14,201 bases of DNA from Echinostoma caproni (GCA_900618425.1 UZAN01055772.1:1-14201), one strand, 5' to 3'; positions 1 to 9,699 are shown, numbered from the stretch's first letter. Numbers and translations: made by a program. Notes: generated by a model not told the origin, from the letters alone.

Positions 1-180
1 CCGGTAAAACAACGAGGTCCGGAAGATGGAAAAGGTACATGAGCGGAAAGGGTTGACACTGTCACTACACATTTGGTCATCGGACACAATCCCTTTGTTG
101 CGAGTCGCCCGATCGAAAACTGTAAACCATACCGAAGGCTTGGTTACAGCTAGGTCTGGAATAGACAAAAACATTGCCCC
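1..180. other. Unidentified GC-richer left edge
   Basis: This stretch is visibly less AT-rich than most of the window, and one + frame is open from 26 to 256 (77 codons). The predicted peptide resembles no family I recognise. It ends in a low-complexity lysine/asparagine tail from an A-rich run (235-252) and lies upstream of the PMCA start. It could be part of a dispersed repeat or an upstream gene; I do not call a gene. Confidence 0.3.
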
Positions 181-231
181 TACGACAGGCATATATTCAT
201 CAAACATGATGAATATATGCGCAATGTTGTG
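181..231. repeat. Perfect 14-bp inverted repeat with AACA loop, imperfectly extended
   Basis: Arms GCATATATTCATCA (189-202) and TGATGAATATATGC (207-220) are perfectly complementary around a 4-nt loop AACA. After a 1 x 4 internal loop the pairing resumes for about seven pairs (181-187 with 225-231, two of them G-U in RNA). That gives a 51-nt hairpin of about 21 pairs. Function unknown. The loop is too small for a usual pre-miRNA. Confidence 0.75.
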
Positions 232-361
232 TACAAAAAAAAACAAGAAAAAATTGTGAATGTGCTAAAATAAACGATCACAAAAACGATAAACCGTAAA
301 AAGACATCAAATGACCAGAATAACTATGGAGGTTCGTAAAGATTGACGGGCTCACCACTTT

Positions 362-376
362 AGATAGATAGATAGC
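362..376. repeat. Short (GATA/TAGA)n microsatellite
   Basis: Nearly four consecutive TAGA units are followed by GCTAGC. A short simple repeat with no sign of function. Confidence 0.7.
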
Positions 377-529
377 TAGCATTATCTGCGTTAAGTAAAC
401 GCGAATTACCTCACGATCCTGAATACGGAAAGGTGCAATACGACCTTCGCTCCGAACAGGTAAGAAGACGAACAACGCGTGGCCAACGGTTAATAAAGCA
501 AAACTTACACCTAAGCCCTGATGACTTGT

Positions 530-680
530 TCATTGCATGAATCGGCCCTTTTTATGTCCATAACGTCTCTCGAGGGCTTTTAGATCCGGGTGAATGGTTC
601 CCGAATCCTTTTCCTGAATCTTTGCTCGGGATCTTTTAACCAGTTGCTGCGCTTTAGCAGCTAACTGCATTTCTAGTCCT
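530..680 (-). CDS. Possible minus-strand terminal exon, identity unknown
   Basis: On the minus strand a good acceptor (pyrimidine tract TTTCTCCGTGTCATTTTCTC... then CTTTAG, AG at 682-681) is followed by an open frame from 680 to a TGA at 532-530. The peptide is charged and protein-like: it starts GLEMQLAAKAQQLVKRSRAK, continues with IQEKDSGTIHPDLKALERRY and ends GHKKGRFMQ. An ATG lies in it at 669-667, and the same frame is open further up to an ATG at 841-839 (103 codons in all). The block is GC-richer than its flanks. I do not recognise the family. It would be the last exon of a gene running opposite to PMCA. Against this, the + strand is also open here over about 50 codons (from 374 to about 538) with its own GTAAGA donor-like site at 461, so the coding strand is undecided. 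Confidence 0.3.
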
Positions 681-902
681 CTAAAGATTCGTAGTGCCGG
701 GGTAAGAGAAAATGACACGGAGAAACTGCTCGCACGTCTCGATGACATCAGTAGACCTATTATATTGATATTTTGGAAAAGTGGAAAATGTGTAGGAAGT
801 TCAAGTATTGAGCAAATTGAAAAATGTTTATTGCTAAACATTCTTTTCTTTTCCCCATAACTTGTTACTTTTTATTACATTGCATTATCGAATTTGTTTT
901 AG

Positions 903-1115
903 TATGTTAATTTTTCATGAACTTCCCACCGGACAGTTTTTCAAAAGTGGGGCCATTTTAATGCTCTGAGGCCCATGGGAGATTACTGCACAGTTCTGGT
1001 GAAATAGTTTTCAAAATTAAGACAAAACTGGTGTGCAATTACGAAAGAATGCTTCGTTGCGGTCGATAGGTTCTCGTTTACAATCTGTGCTTCGTAAACT
1101 ATATTGAAGAATACA
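903..1115 (+). other. Possible 5' UTR of PMCA, preceded by an acceptor-like site
   Basis: A long pyrimidine-rich run at 841-902 (TTCTTTTCTTTTCCCC ... AATTTGTTTTAG) ends in AG at 901-902. It would make a good 3' splice site for either a cis-spliced leader exon or spliced-leader trans-splicing, which is known in trematodes. If used, it leaves 213 nt of UTR before the ATG at 1116. This is inference from the splice-like signal only; no promoter, TATA box or transcription start can be identified. Confidence 0.3.
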
Positions 1116-1297
1116 ATGCGAGAACATTCAACTTCTAACCGNCCGTGGACAAAGTAATCAAGGCAATTATGGATGCTCAATGCAGGAGCTACAAGGCCTC
1201 ATGCAACTACGTGGAGCTGAGGCCATTGACGTCATCTCGAGGAAATATGACGGCGTCAATGGTCTTTGTAAACGCCTCAGAACATCCCCAACTGACG
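1116..1297 (+). CDS. ATP2B: PMCA calcium ATPase, N-terminal coding exon (exon 1)
   Basis: The product is a P-type ATPase that exports Ca2+ across the plasma membrane in exchange for protons, driven by ATP. This exon encodes the cytosolic N-terminus before the first membrane helix. From 1156 the frame reads NQGNYGCSMQELQGLMQLRG, then EAIDVISRKYDGVNGLCKRL and RTSPTDG, which matches the conserved PMCA N-terminal pattern (ELxxLMxLRG, a K/R-x-Y-G/D-G-V motif, then C-x-(K/R)-L-(K/R)-TSP). The exon ends at a GTAAGC donor at 1298, in phase 1. I chose the ATG at 1116: it has A at -3 and an in-frame TAA at 1095-1097. From that ATG the frame joins the PMCA frame only if the N at 1142 is an extra base; as written it hits TAA at 1155-1157. 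With N removed the exon encodes 60 residues plus one base. The alternative is a splice acceptor between about 1109 and 1155 with the ATG in an upstream exon, but I see no strong acceptor there. PMCA identity is near certain; the 5' boundary is less so. Confidence 0.9.
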
Positions 1298-1303
1298 GTA
1301 AGC
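1298..1303 (+). other. Splice donor of PMCA exon 1
   Basis: GACG|GTAAGC. GTAAG matches the U1 consensus, and the site lies exactly where PMCA homology stops, in phase 1. Confidence 0.88.
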
Positions 1304-1398
1304 TCCGCTCCCTAAGATCAGCGTTTATATTCTCATCATAAAAATTCTTCCTCCACCCTTCGAATCGGTGTTGTGTTTTTGACTTCTTTTGTGTTTAA

Positions 1399-1412
1399 TG
1401 AACTATAGTTCA
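1399..1412. repeat. 14-bp perfect palindrome
   Basis: TGAACTATAGTTCA equals its own reverse complement. It lies about 100 bp inside the PMCA intron and is separated by one base from the next inverted repeat at 1414-1447. Confidence 0.9.
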
Positions 1413-1413
1413 C

Positions 1414-1447
1414 ATATTCGGAGAAAGTTATAAATTTCTCCGAATAT
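1414..1447. repeat. 13-bp perfect inverted repeat, 8-nt loop
   Basis: Arms ATATTCGGAGAAA (1414-1426) and TTTCTCCGAATAT (1435-1447) pair perfectly around GTTATAAA. This is the middle member of a three-palindrome cluster. The non-repetitive GC-containing stem makes chance AT-richness an unlikely cause. Confidence 0.9.
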
Positions 1448-1472
1448 ATCTGAAGATTATATATATGTATGC

Positions 1473-1502
1473 ATATATATATTCATGTATGAATATATAT
1501 AT
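1473..1502. repeat. 14-bp AT-rich inverted repeat, 2-nt centre
   Basis: Arms ATATATATATTCAT (1473-1486) and ATGAATATATATAT (1489-1502) pair perfectly around GT. Much of each arm is (AT)n, so part of the symmetry is trivial, but the TTCAT/ATGAA core is not. Confidence 0.8.
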
Positions 1503-1594
1503 ATCACTTCAGTATCTAAACCATTACCGCCGAAACTATTTTTTGTGTGTGTATTGTAACACACAGGCAGCATCTTTAAATATATTTCAGGAGT

Positions 1595-1597
<3 letters not shown>

Positions 1598-1627
<30 letters not shown>
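1598..1627. repeat. (TA)15 microsatellite
   Basis: Thirty bases of uninterrupted TA lie in the PMCA intron, about 100 bp downstream of the palindrome cluster. Likely length-polymorphic. Confidence 0.95.
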
Positions 1628-1629
<2 letters not shown>

Positions 1630-4259
1630 GTGGAAAAGTATCTGGGACACCACATCCGATTTGCTTTTCGTTTTCTAAATAACAAGAAACAAATTGCATA
1701 TAAACATATATTCGTTTATAACTTATCTTAGAAAAATTGTAGATAAATTCAATTGTTTTTATCTCTAATTTTTCTTTCAATTTCCCTAAATTTTCACTGG
1801 TTATTTTTCCCCTGCAGAATTTATAAACCCCATGAACATATTCGCATTATTTTGATTGTGGTTTCTTTTTTGCTTACTAATCAACATTCCTGATCATTTC
1901 ATGATTCGAAAAACCTACATGAATACCAATCCTTGTCTTTCATGAAATGAAAAATTTTGATTTCTTAAATTTGATTATCATAATGAAGATTAACTTTGGT
2001 AACTTGAAGCTGATGGAGGTGTATGCTTATGTGTGTGTAATTTCCTTACTTGACGTAAAAATCAGATAAATTCATCGGCTTGTCGTTCCAAAAGTGAAAC
2101 TTAATGTAGTTTATTACTTTTCTTCTGATTTGAAGACGCTGATCTATGATGTCAGTTTCCTAACAACCTTCCTGGTTGATGAAAACTTACGTTTGTACCA
2201 GTTTATATTCCGCATTTATTAGTTCAAGTTCAGTCATTGGGTGATTCAAAATTAGGGTGTTATTTATTTTCCAGTTCAAAGCCATCCAAAAGGGGGTAAC
2301 CTATGTTAGATATGAAAAGTTTGAAAACAGAAAAAGCGAACAGTGGAAAGAATGGCACTGCCCTTGAGCCAAGTGACTCATTTTGTTTCAGTTGTTTTTT
2401 CTAAAATGTCCCAACTATTAATTTTAGTTTGTGCAATTATTAACTATTCGTTTTCATGGAAAATGTTTGGATGAGGAGGTGGAAGAAACAGTTGAAATTT
2501 AAGAATAGAGCCAAAGAGAAAAATGAAGGATTCCGGTAGACTAAAGTGTCTCTTTATTCTAACCGTAGTATCCACTCTTAGGTCATCTTTCGATTTTTAA
2601 CTCAACTTTGCTAAATTCCAAACGCGAAAATCTGTTATATTTCCAGCCATTAAATTTTTTATCGCAATCAAACATTTGTATGTCTGTCTTCTACTGTGGT
2701 TTGACGGAGTTTCCAATCGGTTCCAAACGAATGCTTTGTATACTGAGATCCTAAAGTTTACAGTAATGGAAGCAAATTATTGATTGAATGAAGCAATTTT
2801 CACGAGGAATGTAACAACTTGCTTTATTTAAGGTCATGTTTAAACACAATTCCGAGGAAGTTTTACGCTTCAAATGAATTCTCACCCAGTTCATTCTGTT
2901 CACTAGGAATCCAAAAGTTCTTTGATATATATGGATGACGCGTCTGAGTCCCAGTTGTATACTTAACACATTCTTGTATAATATTTTTTGTAGCAAAGAT
3001 AATAGTTCATGAGTTGCTAGTGGGATGGGTGCTGCGAGGTTCCTCAGACCAGAGCAAGTAAATTATCTTGAGAGATTCAAAAACGGAGCCTTTGGTTAAC
3101 CAAAACCTATCTCGCAAGGCATCAGGTCGTTGTTTAAAAAACGCATTTCATTTTGGGTCGGTGTCCAGTTTATCGGATTATATACTCTTTGGACGGGTTT
3201 TAGCTTTCCAGCTTCTCATCCCAATTCAAGCCAGTGAGGAGTGCCATGACAAAGAATGTGTATGCGGTTCGTAATCTCTTACTGGTTGGTTTGGAATTAA
3301 TGTTTTAGGCGAACCTTCGTAAGTGAAACACCAAGGATTCGCCAATCTGGTTGTATCCCAAAATGTTGGCTTTTGTCCTTCCATTTTTGTTTAAAACACC
3401 ACCATGCAGAGGCAATGATTATGACTTCCACAAGAGAAACTACTTGAGATGCCTGGTCCTATAAGAGCATTTTGCTGATTGTATGAACTGATGTATCATA
3501 AATAATCTTCGGTATTTTCCATTTTATTAATTTTTAATTCCATTTTCGAATATTATTTTTGTTAACCGTTAATACTCAAATCAGATTTCAGTTTATTCAA
3601 ATTTATTCAAACTGGCTTGGATTTGAGAAATAATTCATCATCTCCCAAAGAACTGACTAAATCCTGACTTCATAGATTTGGTTATAGAAGTTACTCTCAG
3701 CAATATCTCAGTAGGCTCTTCTAAATCCTTGTAAAGTATATCTTTAGAATGATTATCATATAGTCTTGAAATTTGACTCATCACCTTTTTCAATAATCCA
3801 TAACTAACACAGTAAGCAAACAGGAGCCTTGGAAGTTCCAAAACCTTACCAATGTACTAAATAAAAATGTATTATTAAATGGTTTAAACGTTTGTCACAT
3901 AATTTGATAGGAAATTATCACTTATGTGTCTAACGTATAATTAAAACAAAAAACTGGATTTTTCTCACAAAGACCAGTTGCTATGTTAACAATGAAATAT
4001 GTTTAAATGAACTTAAGATGTACACTTTTTCAAAATACACTTTGGCCTGTGCATGATGTTTACAATTCAACTTTAGTTTACTCTAAGAAAGCTCGCAGTT
4101 ACTAATATGTTTCTTTCAGAACTTCCGAGATCTAACACATTTTATCTAACATTTTTACTGTTTATGATTCGTATGCACTTAAGATATACATAACTCAGAT
4201 TTGTAGAGAAATACTTCTCAAGTAGGTTAGTTGAGAACTCAGGTTTAATTTGTTAAATG
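1628..4259. other. Intronic sequence without recognised gene
   Basis: AT-rich PMCA intron sequence. I see only short open frames with no recognisable motif; the longest are minus 2751-2996 and plus 3068-3274, both with unremarkable peptides. Positions 3587-3611 contain a 10-bp tandem duplication (TTTATTCAAA twice). Positions 3230-3430 look slightly GC-richer but match nothing I know. Confidence 0.6.
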
Positions 4260-4267
4260 ATAAGAAA
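4260..4267. repeat. Candidate left target-site duplication of the RTE
   Basis: ATAAGAAA is repeated exactly at 6234-6241, flanking the element. Eight bases of A/G/T can recur by chance in AT-rich DNA. The position directly after the element's AATAAA tail supports the call. Confidence 0.5.
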
Positions 4268-4397
4268 TTTCCCCCACCGATTAATCCCGACTGGCAGCCA
4301 GCATAATTAAATACGACACAACGAGTCGTAACCCCAAAGAGAGCTTACTTAGAGACTGCGAGATCTGATTGACTCAAAGCGCTTCATGGGAAACTGA

Positions 4398-6059
4398 TGT
4401 AAGCTGTTCCATCTCATCCGGGCCATCGGTGGGAAAGCCTTGGGTGTAAGCAAAACGATTTGGGAAGCTGACGGTTCGCCCCTTCACAATCAACAGCGAC
4501 TTCTTGCACGCTGGGCGGAGCACTTCAAGGCACAATTTAGCTGCCCATCACCATCGGCTTTTCACGCAGCTATTTCGACAAACATACCATGGTCTTTCTC
4601 AAAAGACCCACGTTCTGAAGCGGAAATCCGTAAGGAGATCCAAGCCTTGGGACGTCACAAAGCGCCTTTCCCCGCTTTATTTAAAGATTGTGAAATGCAG
4701 CTTGTTTGAGAACTACAGGTCCTGTTCTCTAAAGTATGGAACACGCAGCATGTCCCCTCTTCGTGGGGAGAATCAATTGCCGTCCTCATCCTCAAAAAGG
4801 GCTCGCTCAGTGATTGCATCAACCATAGGGATATAAGCTTAATCCGGATAGCGCCAAAGCTGTTGACGTCCGTCTTTCTCCGCCGATTGTACACTATGCA
4901 TGAGGAGCAGACCTGAGAGGAGGAGGCTGGGTTCCGCACTGATCGTGGATGAGATGGAACACCATCATGCCTATCAAAGACCAACAAGTATTTTATTCTT
5001 AGACATCCGCTCGGCCTTTGACTATGTTGATAGGAACGCAATATGGAACTGTTTGTTGAGGAATGGAGTACCTGAAAAGTATGTGTCAATCCTTGAAGAG
5101 TTCTCTCGTCATACCTCAGATTGGGTTAGGGCCTGTGGCTAGCTTTCATCACCCTTCACCGTCTTCAGTGGAGTTCGACAAGCCTGTCCTATATCCCCAT
5201 TCCTTTTCAAATTTGTCATAGAGGATGTTCTACAGAATGCTTTGTCCGGTCTAGCAAACGGTGGATTCGAACTCCTCCCAGGGAACAGAGTCCTTGACTT
5301 AGAATATGTCGATGACCTTGCCTCGCTGGATGACAACACACAGGCAGTCCAAGACGTTTTTAGCTGTTTGGCGATCGAGGTATACACGTTTGGTATGTGC
5401 TTTGCGCCATCCAAATGCAAAGCGCTTGTTCAAGACTGGCAGGTGCCTGTGCCTGCACTCACCCCCTGTGGTAATCAGCTGGAAGTAGTCGGGAGCTTTA
5501 AGTACCTCGGGAGCTTGATCACAGCTAGCGGTGGTGTTTGGTAGGAAATCACACCACGAATAGCGAAAGCTAGAGCAGCTTTCGCCAACTTGCGACACTT
5601 ATGGCGCCCCCCTGACATCTGACTGTCCATTAAAGGAAGGGTGTACATCACTGCGGTTCGTAGCGTTCTCCTTTACGGTTGTGAGACCTAACCCCTCCGC
5701 GTTGAGGATGCTAATGGACTTTCTGTATCGGACCACCGATGTCTCCGAAGCATTTCTCGTGTTTGGTGAGAACACCGGGTGAGTAATGACGGGGTTCGTA
5801 GTCTTGGGATTGGTGCGGATAGTCGTTCTCTAACAGGAGTAATCACTCTAGATCGTCTCCGATGGCTTGGTCACGTATTGCATATGCCTGCCTATCGACT
5901 ATCTCAGCTTTGGCTTCGGTTGACGCAGCCCGCCTTCCAGGTTGGGGCCCAAGGGATGAGAATTGTCGCTGGTTAGAGATTCTAAGAGATATGGCCCAAA
6001 ATAGAAGTCCGTGGTGCGAATACTGTACGGTTTGCTTGGTGAAGCGCCCTTCCCCGTAA
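4398..6059 (+). pseudogene. RTE reverse transcriptase, degenerate
   Basis: RTE reverse transcriptase copies element RNA into the nick made by the endonuclease. The linker FHLIRAIGGKALGVSKTIWE starts near 4410. The finger region follows at 4710-4949 (SKVWNTQHVPSSWGESIAVL). Motif A is FLDIRSAFD at 4996-5022, motif B is SGVRQACPISPFLF at 5167-5208, and the catalytic YVDD is at 5305-5316. Next come the thumb segments (MCFAPSKCKALVQDW, FKYLGSLITASGG) and the C-terminal RWLGHVL and RLPGWGPRDE (from 5931). Three stretches in two frames are needed: 4398-4949 in one, about 4960-5910 in another, and about 5915-6059 back in the first. In-frame stops fall at 4395, 4707, 4914, 5140, 5542, 5620, 5689 and 5767. 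Small deletions remove the usual AAGPDGLP-like stretch near 4660, residues around 4950, and about 25-30 codons near 5910. It cannot encode an active enzyme. Confidence 0.92.
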
Positions 6060-6224
6060 AAAACGATAAAATAACTCCCAAAAACGTTTTTATTCTATTC
6101 ATCTGTAACTTTTTACTTTATTAGTTCCTTCTTTCTTACTGTGTTCTGCATCCCAACCACCCTCCCGTTATTGCTATGGTTAATATTGTTGTGGCGTTGT
6201 CACCATGCTTTTTTACAAGCCGGT

Positions 6225-6230
6225 AATAAA
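6225..6230 (+). terminator. AATAAA polyadenylation-signal-like hexamer at RTE 3' end
   Basis: AATAAA lies at the end of the RTE tail, about 165 nt after the last recognisable codon. In RTE elements the 3' end commonly carries AATAAA-like repeats that act in priming rather than as a host signal. Being in sense orientation within the PMCA intron, it could in principle cause premature polyadenylation. Confidence 0.45.
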
Positions 6231-6233
6231 TAT

Positions 6234-6241
6234 ATAAGAAA
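6234..6241. repeat. Candidate right target-site duplication of the RTE
   Basis: ATAAGAAA is identical to 4260-4267 and begins four bases after the AATAAA at 6225-6230, where RTE copies usually end. Confidence 0.5.
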
Positions 6242-9200
6242 GTCCCTGCAATGGTTTTTGTTTCCTTTTTCACATTTCTCTTGAGTAGGCGTATTCACAT
6301 TTACAGTGACTAAAAATGCTACTTTTGTTATACGTCAGTCGCTGACACATTTCATTTGGTAAGTTGGGTATATATATTCTTTTGAAGTTGATCAACATTA
6401 GAGACCCCAAGTATGAGAATAAATCTTGGAAACCCCATTTAAATTTTTATTTGAGCTCCTAATAAATTATTCAAAGAGTTTTACTCCTAATACTGTTCAT
6501 ATATATGAAAAAAGTGGCGCTGGTGCATCTTCTTGATTTCTTTGCAACCTTAGTTTACTGAAATTCTCCAATATCGACTCTAATTTCAACTTTTCTATCT
6601 TTCTCCTACTGTTTCATCCAAATGGGCAACCAAAACCGCTGCACGCATGTATACGGTAATGGTTTTACAAATTGAACTCAACTAACTTTTATATATTTCC
6701 ATAGAGAAGTTGACTTCGATTTTGATTTGTTCACCGTGATCTATCACAGGAGACTCTGATAACACCTACAGTTTGCAAGTAACAACACCAGAGTAAAGTC
6801 ACTCATTTTGTTCCTAATACTTGAGGCACCATAATCAAACCAGAGTCATGCTCATTCTTTTGGCTTACAATTCCTCTTGTATTATTACCTCCCAATGTCA
6901 TTCCTGTCGTATGTCTACAAATGGGCTCATTAAAATGTTGTTCAAGCTCAATGGTCAATTGATTCAAGTTCAGATGTTAACTTAATGCAATAGATCACTT
7001 TTTCAATATTTTCTGTTGTTTCTAACTACGGAAATAACGGATATATAGGAGTTGGAAAGTAATATAATTGGAAATTTAAGCATCAATAGCAGCTATTCAG
7101 TCTCATCATGCCTTTTTTGATTACGCATTTATTAAAGATGTACTTGCATGCAACAATTTTGGGTGCCGTCTTTCTACAAGAAACAGAGGGAAGATTTCAA
7201 TACTGAAGGAATTGTCATTTTGAAAATAGAAGTCAGGTATACCGGGTCGGAGAAGAAATAGAGTAGATGCACTAGCGCAGCTGCAACGTACATCATTATC
7301 ACTCGGGGTTTCAATCAGTTGCACTGATTCCGGAGCCCTCAGTTAAGAGGGTTAACGTAACCCACTTGGTCAAGTCTTCCTTGTTCTCATTTCAGGTGTT
7401 TTTTGACTACCTCGGATCTCTTCTACTAAATACTTGCCTCGGCAAACATTGAAGACCCGTGAAAATCTATTTATTGACATGAGTAACGTAAGGTAATCTA
7501 CAGGGCTTGACCACTTGCTCCAGTGAGAGACCGCCATTGCCTAAAACTCTACGCTTCCCTGATAGTTTACCGTCACACCATTATTGCAGGGACCAAGAAA
7601 CTGTTCAATGCAGCAGCACCGGCTATTTAATCATGCCTTATTCTTGCAATCTTTTTTCTTGACTATCTTATCTTTTCTGGTGTCCGCACTTCATCTACAT
7701 TTTTGAGAAAATAAACTGTCACCAACAATCACAAAAGGTATTGAGTGATGAAATTCTAGTGTTTACTTTACTGATGAATCCGGAACAAACCGCGATGTTC
7801 TGCTTGATCGACAGTAGTAAAAATATACCTGTGTTACACGTCTTGTCACTTTATACAGCTAGTGTTTAACCATTACCATCAAAGACGCTGCATTTACCTT
7901 TAGTGTCACTCGTTTTCTGTGATTACGTCTCAGTCACAATGTTGCGTTTGCCCTCACGTTTTTCAAATGCCGATAAAGTAATTTACAATATTTTAGGGAA
8001 AATGCTATGTTAATCCTATTAGCAGGCAAATTGATATCCTTAGGCTTCTTCATCATTTTCTATGCCGCCTGCGTTGATCTTTTTATTTATACACCAATCA
8101 TTACAGTTATGGCTTGAAAATACTCATGGGTTGAGAGAGAAATACTGAAGGAGAGCAAAAACCGAACACACAAATGATCTAATTAGAATAGACGAGGACA
8201 AATTCCTTTTGCTTGTTTACTACAAGCAATTTGGACTTATCTTTCGACTTTGGCGATTGCAAACAGGAAAGGGTACATCAACGCTATATCCCTGGTTAGG
8301 CAAATGAAAGCAAAACAGTTTTTTTCTTACAGTTTTAAGGGACATACACACGTAACCAGTACTGAGTGATAAGGTGCTTTTAAGTGTAAACTTCCAAAGA
8401 CACACCAAATGGCACTGGCTACTCTGCTCTCAACCACAGGTGTTGTCTAAATCTCTTCTGGATATTTGCCATGTGAAGAAAATTCGGTTTAATTTCATTC
8501 AGTACGTATCACTTCTACTTTATTCAAACAGTAAACAGCAGAAAAGTGCTTCCTCAAAAACTGTGTATACGTATGGGATTCAAAAATACAAGCCTTTAAA
8601 ACCATGAATAGGTGGATAAATGCCATCAACTGAAGTTCATTGATAAAAGCTTGGACTGCGAAAAATTATTTGTCAAAGGCAATTTACCACTGATGCTCTT
8701 ATTTTGATGCCATAGTATTTATTCGGAGAGCAGCAGAGTGAGTTGTTTAAGCAATAAACTTGACAGTTGTAACCTATTTATATTGTGATTATGATTTTTA
8801 TTTGACCTCAGTGACAATGAAAATTTTCGTATACATCAACAGTTTCTGCTAATTCGCTTTGTGTGAATGTTTACCAAGAATGATGAACGCATAATGAGAA
8901 AAAAAGTTTGTTTCACTTTTCTATATATTTTGTGTGAAATATCATAGCTATATAATAAGTGCGAAACGTAAGATGTCGTGTTTAGAATTTCGGTTAATTA
9001 GACATCTGAATTGTTAAATTTCTCTGTGAGATATTTAATTCTAATGTTAAAATGTCATTTTCTCATTCATTCAAATCCTTATGTAAATTGTTCAGTCATT
9101 ACATAAGAGTCTGTTTTCTAGAATCTATGGTAATACTTTCATGTACTTCCCGATTTCAAGAACAATTTCGCAAGCATTATTAGTCATCATTTTGAAGTTT

Positions 9201-9690
9201 ATCAGTCGGTGATGTTTGTTTTATCAGTACCTGAAGAAGTGGAAAATGCTTGAGGCTTGTTTCCAGAACGTAAGGCTGTTTATACATCAGCGCGTAGAAT
9301 AAAATACATCAATAATTGAATTTGTCACACTGTATTCATTCGAATTTTCCATATAAATGTTATCACACTGCCTATTTATCGGTAACGTAAATCGTCACCT
9401 ACCGAGCGTGCTGATTAGTTTGTAAAATTTTAAATAAATGAGATTTTCTTGGTAAAATACTTCTTTTGAAGCTTATCAGTTTCCTCCTTCCGTGTTCCCA
9501 CAAGTTCAGAATAGACAGAAAGGCCGACTTTTCACCCGCATCTTTATGTTTTCACCCGGGAAATTTTGCTACCCAGCACCACCAAACCAACTTGGAGGTG
9601 CACCCGATTTAGTGAGTGCTAGGCTCGAAGAGAAAAGTTATCAATCATCAGGGTGTTTCTTCTTTTGAAGCACCGGCGGAAAGGTAACAG
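6242..9690. other. Intronic sequence without recognised gene
   Basis: AT-rich PMCA intron. The longest open frames (minus 7121-7324, plus 8374-8607, minus 8220-8408) give peptides without motifs I recognise. Positions 7320-7640 and 9500-9690 are somewhat GC-richer and may be old repeats, but show no conserved coding, tRNA promoter boxes or terminal repeats that I can see. Positions 9655-9685 contain a weak imperfect hairpin (GGTG..CTTCTTTTGAAG..CACC). Confidence 0.55.
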
Positions 9691-9699
9691 TTGAAACAC

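Larger units (their letters stand above)
4268..6233 (+). mobile_element. 5'-truncated RTE-type LINE (non-LTR retrotransposon) in the PMCA intron
   Basis: The element carries decayed reverse-transcriptase coding sequence (4398-6059), a 3' tail of about 170 nt and an AATAAA (6225-6230) close to its end. Its protein and tail resemble the RTE family of trematodes. It is truncated at the 5' side: the apurinic-type endonuclease domain that normally precedes the reverse transcriptase is absent. The boundaries are set by an 8-bp direct repeat ATAAGAAA at 4260-4267 and 6234-6241, which I read as the target-site duplication. The element lies in the same orientation as PMCA. The inserted unit is 1,966 bp. 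The reverse-transcriptase identification is secure; the exact ends are moderately supported. Confidence 0.85.

Noticed and set aside
1457..1780. Open frames on both strands across 1457-1780
   Set aside because: Both are created by TA repeats (runs of Tyr-Ile) and the palindromes, not by coding sequence.
4655..5598. Minus-strand open frames of 93-144 codons
   Set aside because: They are the reverse complement of the RTE reverse transcriptase, whose plus-strand motifs are unmistakable.
7770..7805. CTGATGA followed by a short pairing stretch, resembling a hammerhead ribozyme core (such ribozymes occur in schistosome SINE-like repeats)
   Set aside because: The conserved GAAA after stem II and a matching cleavage-site strand are absent; a second CTGATGA at 518 also fails.
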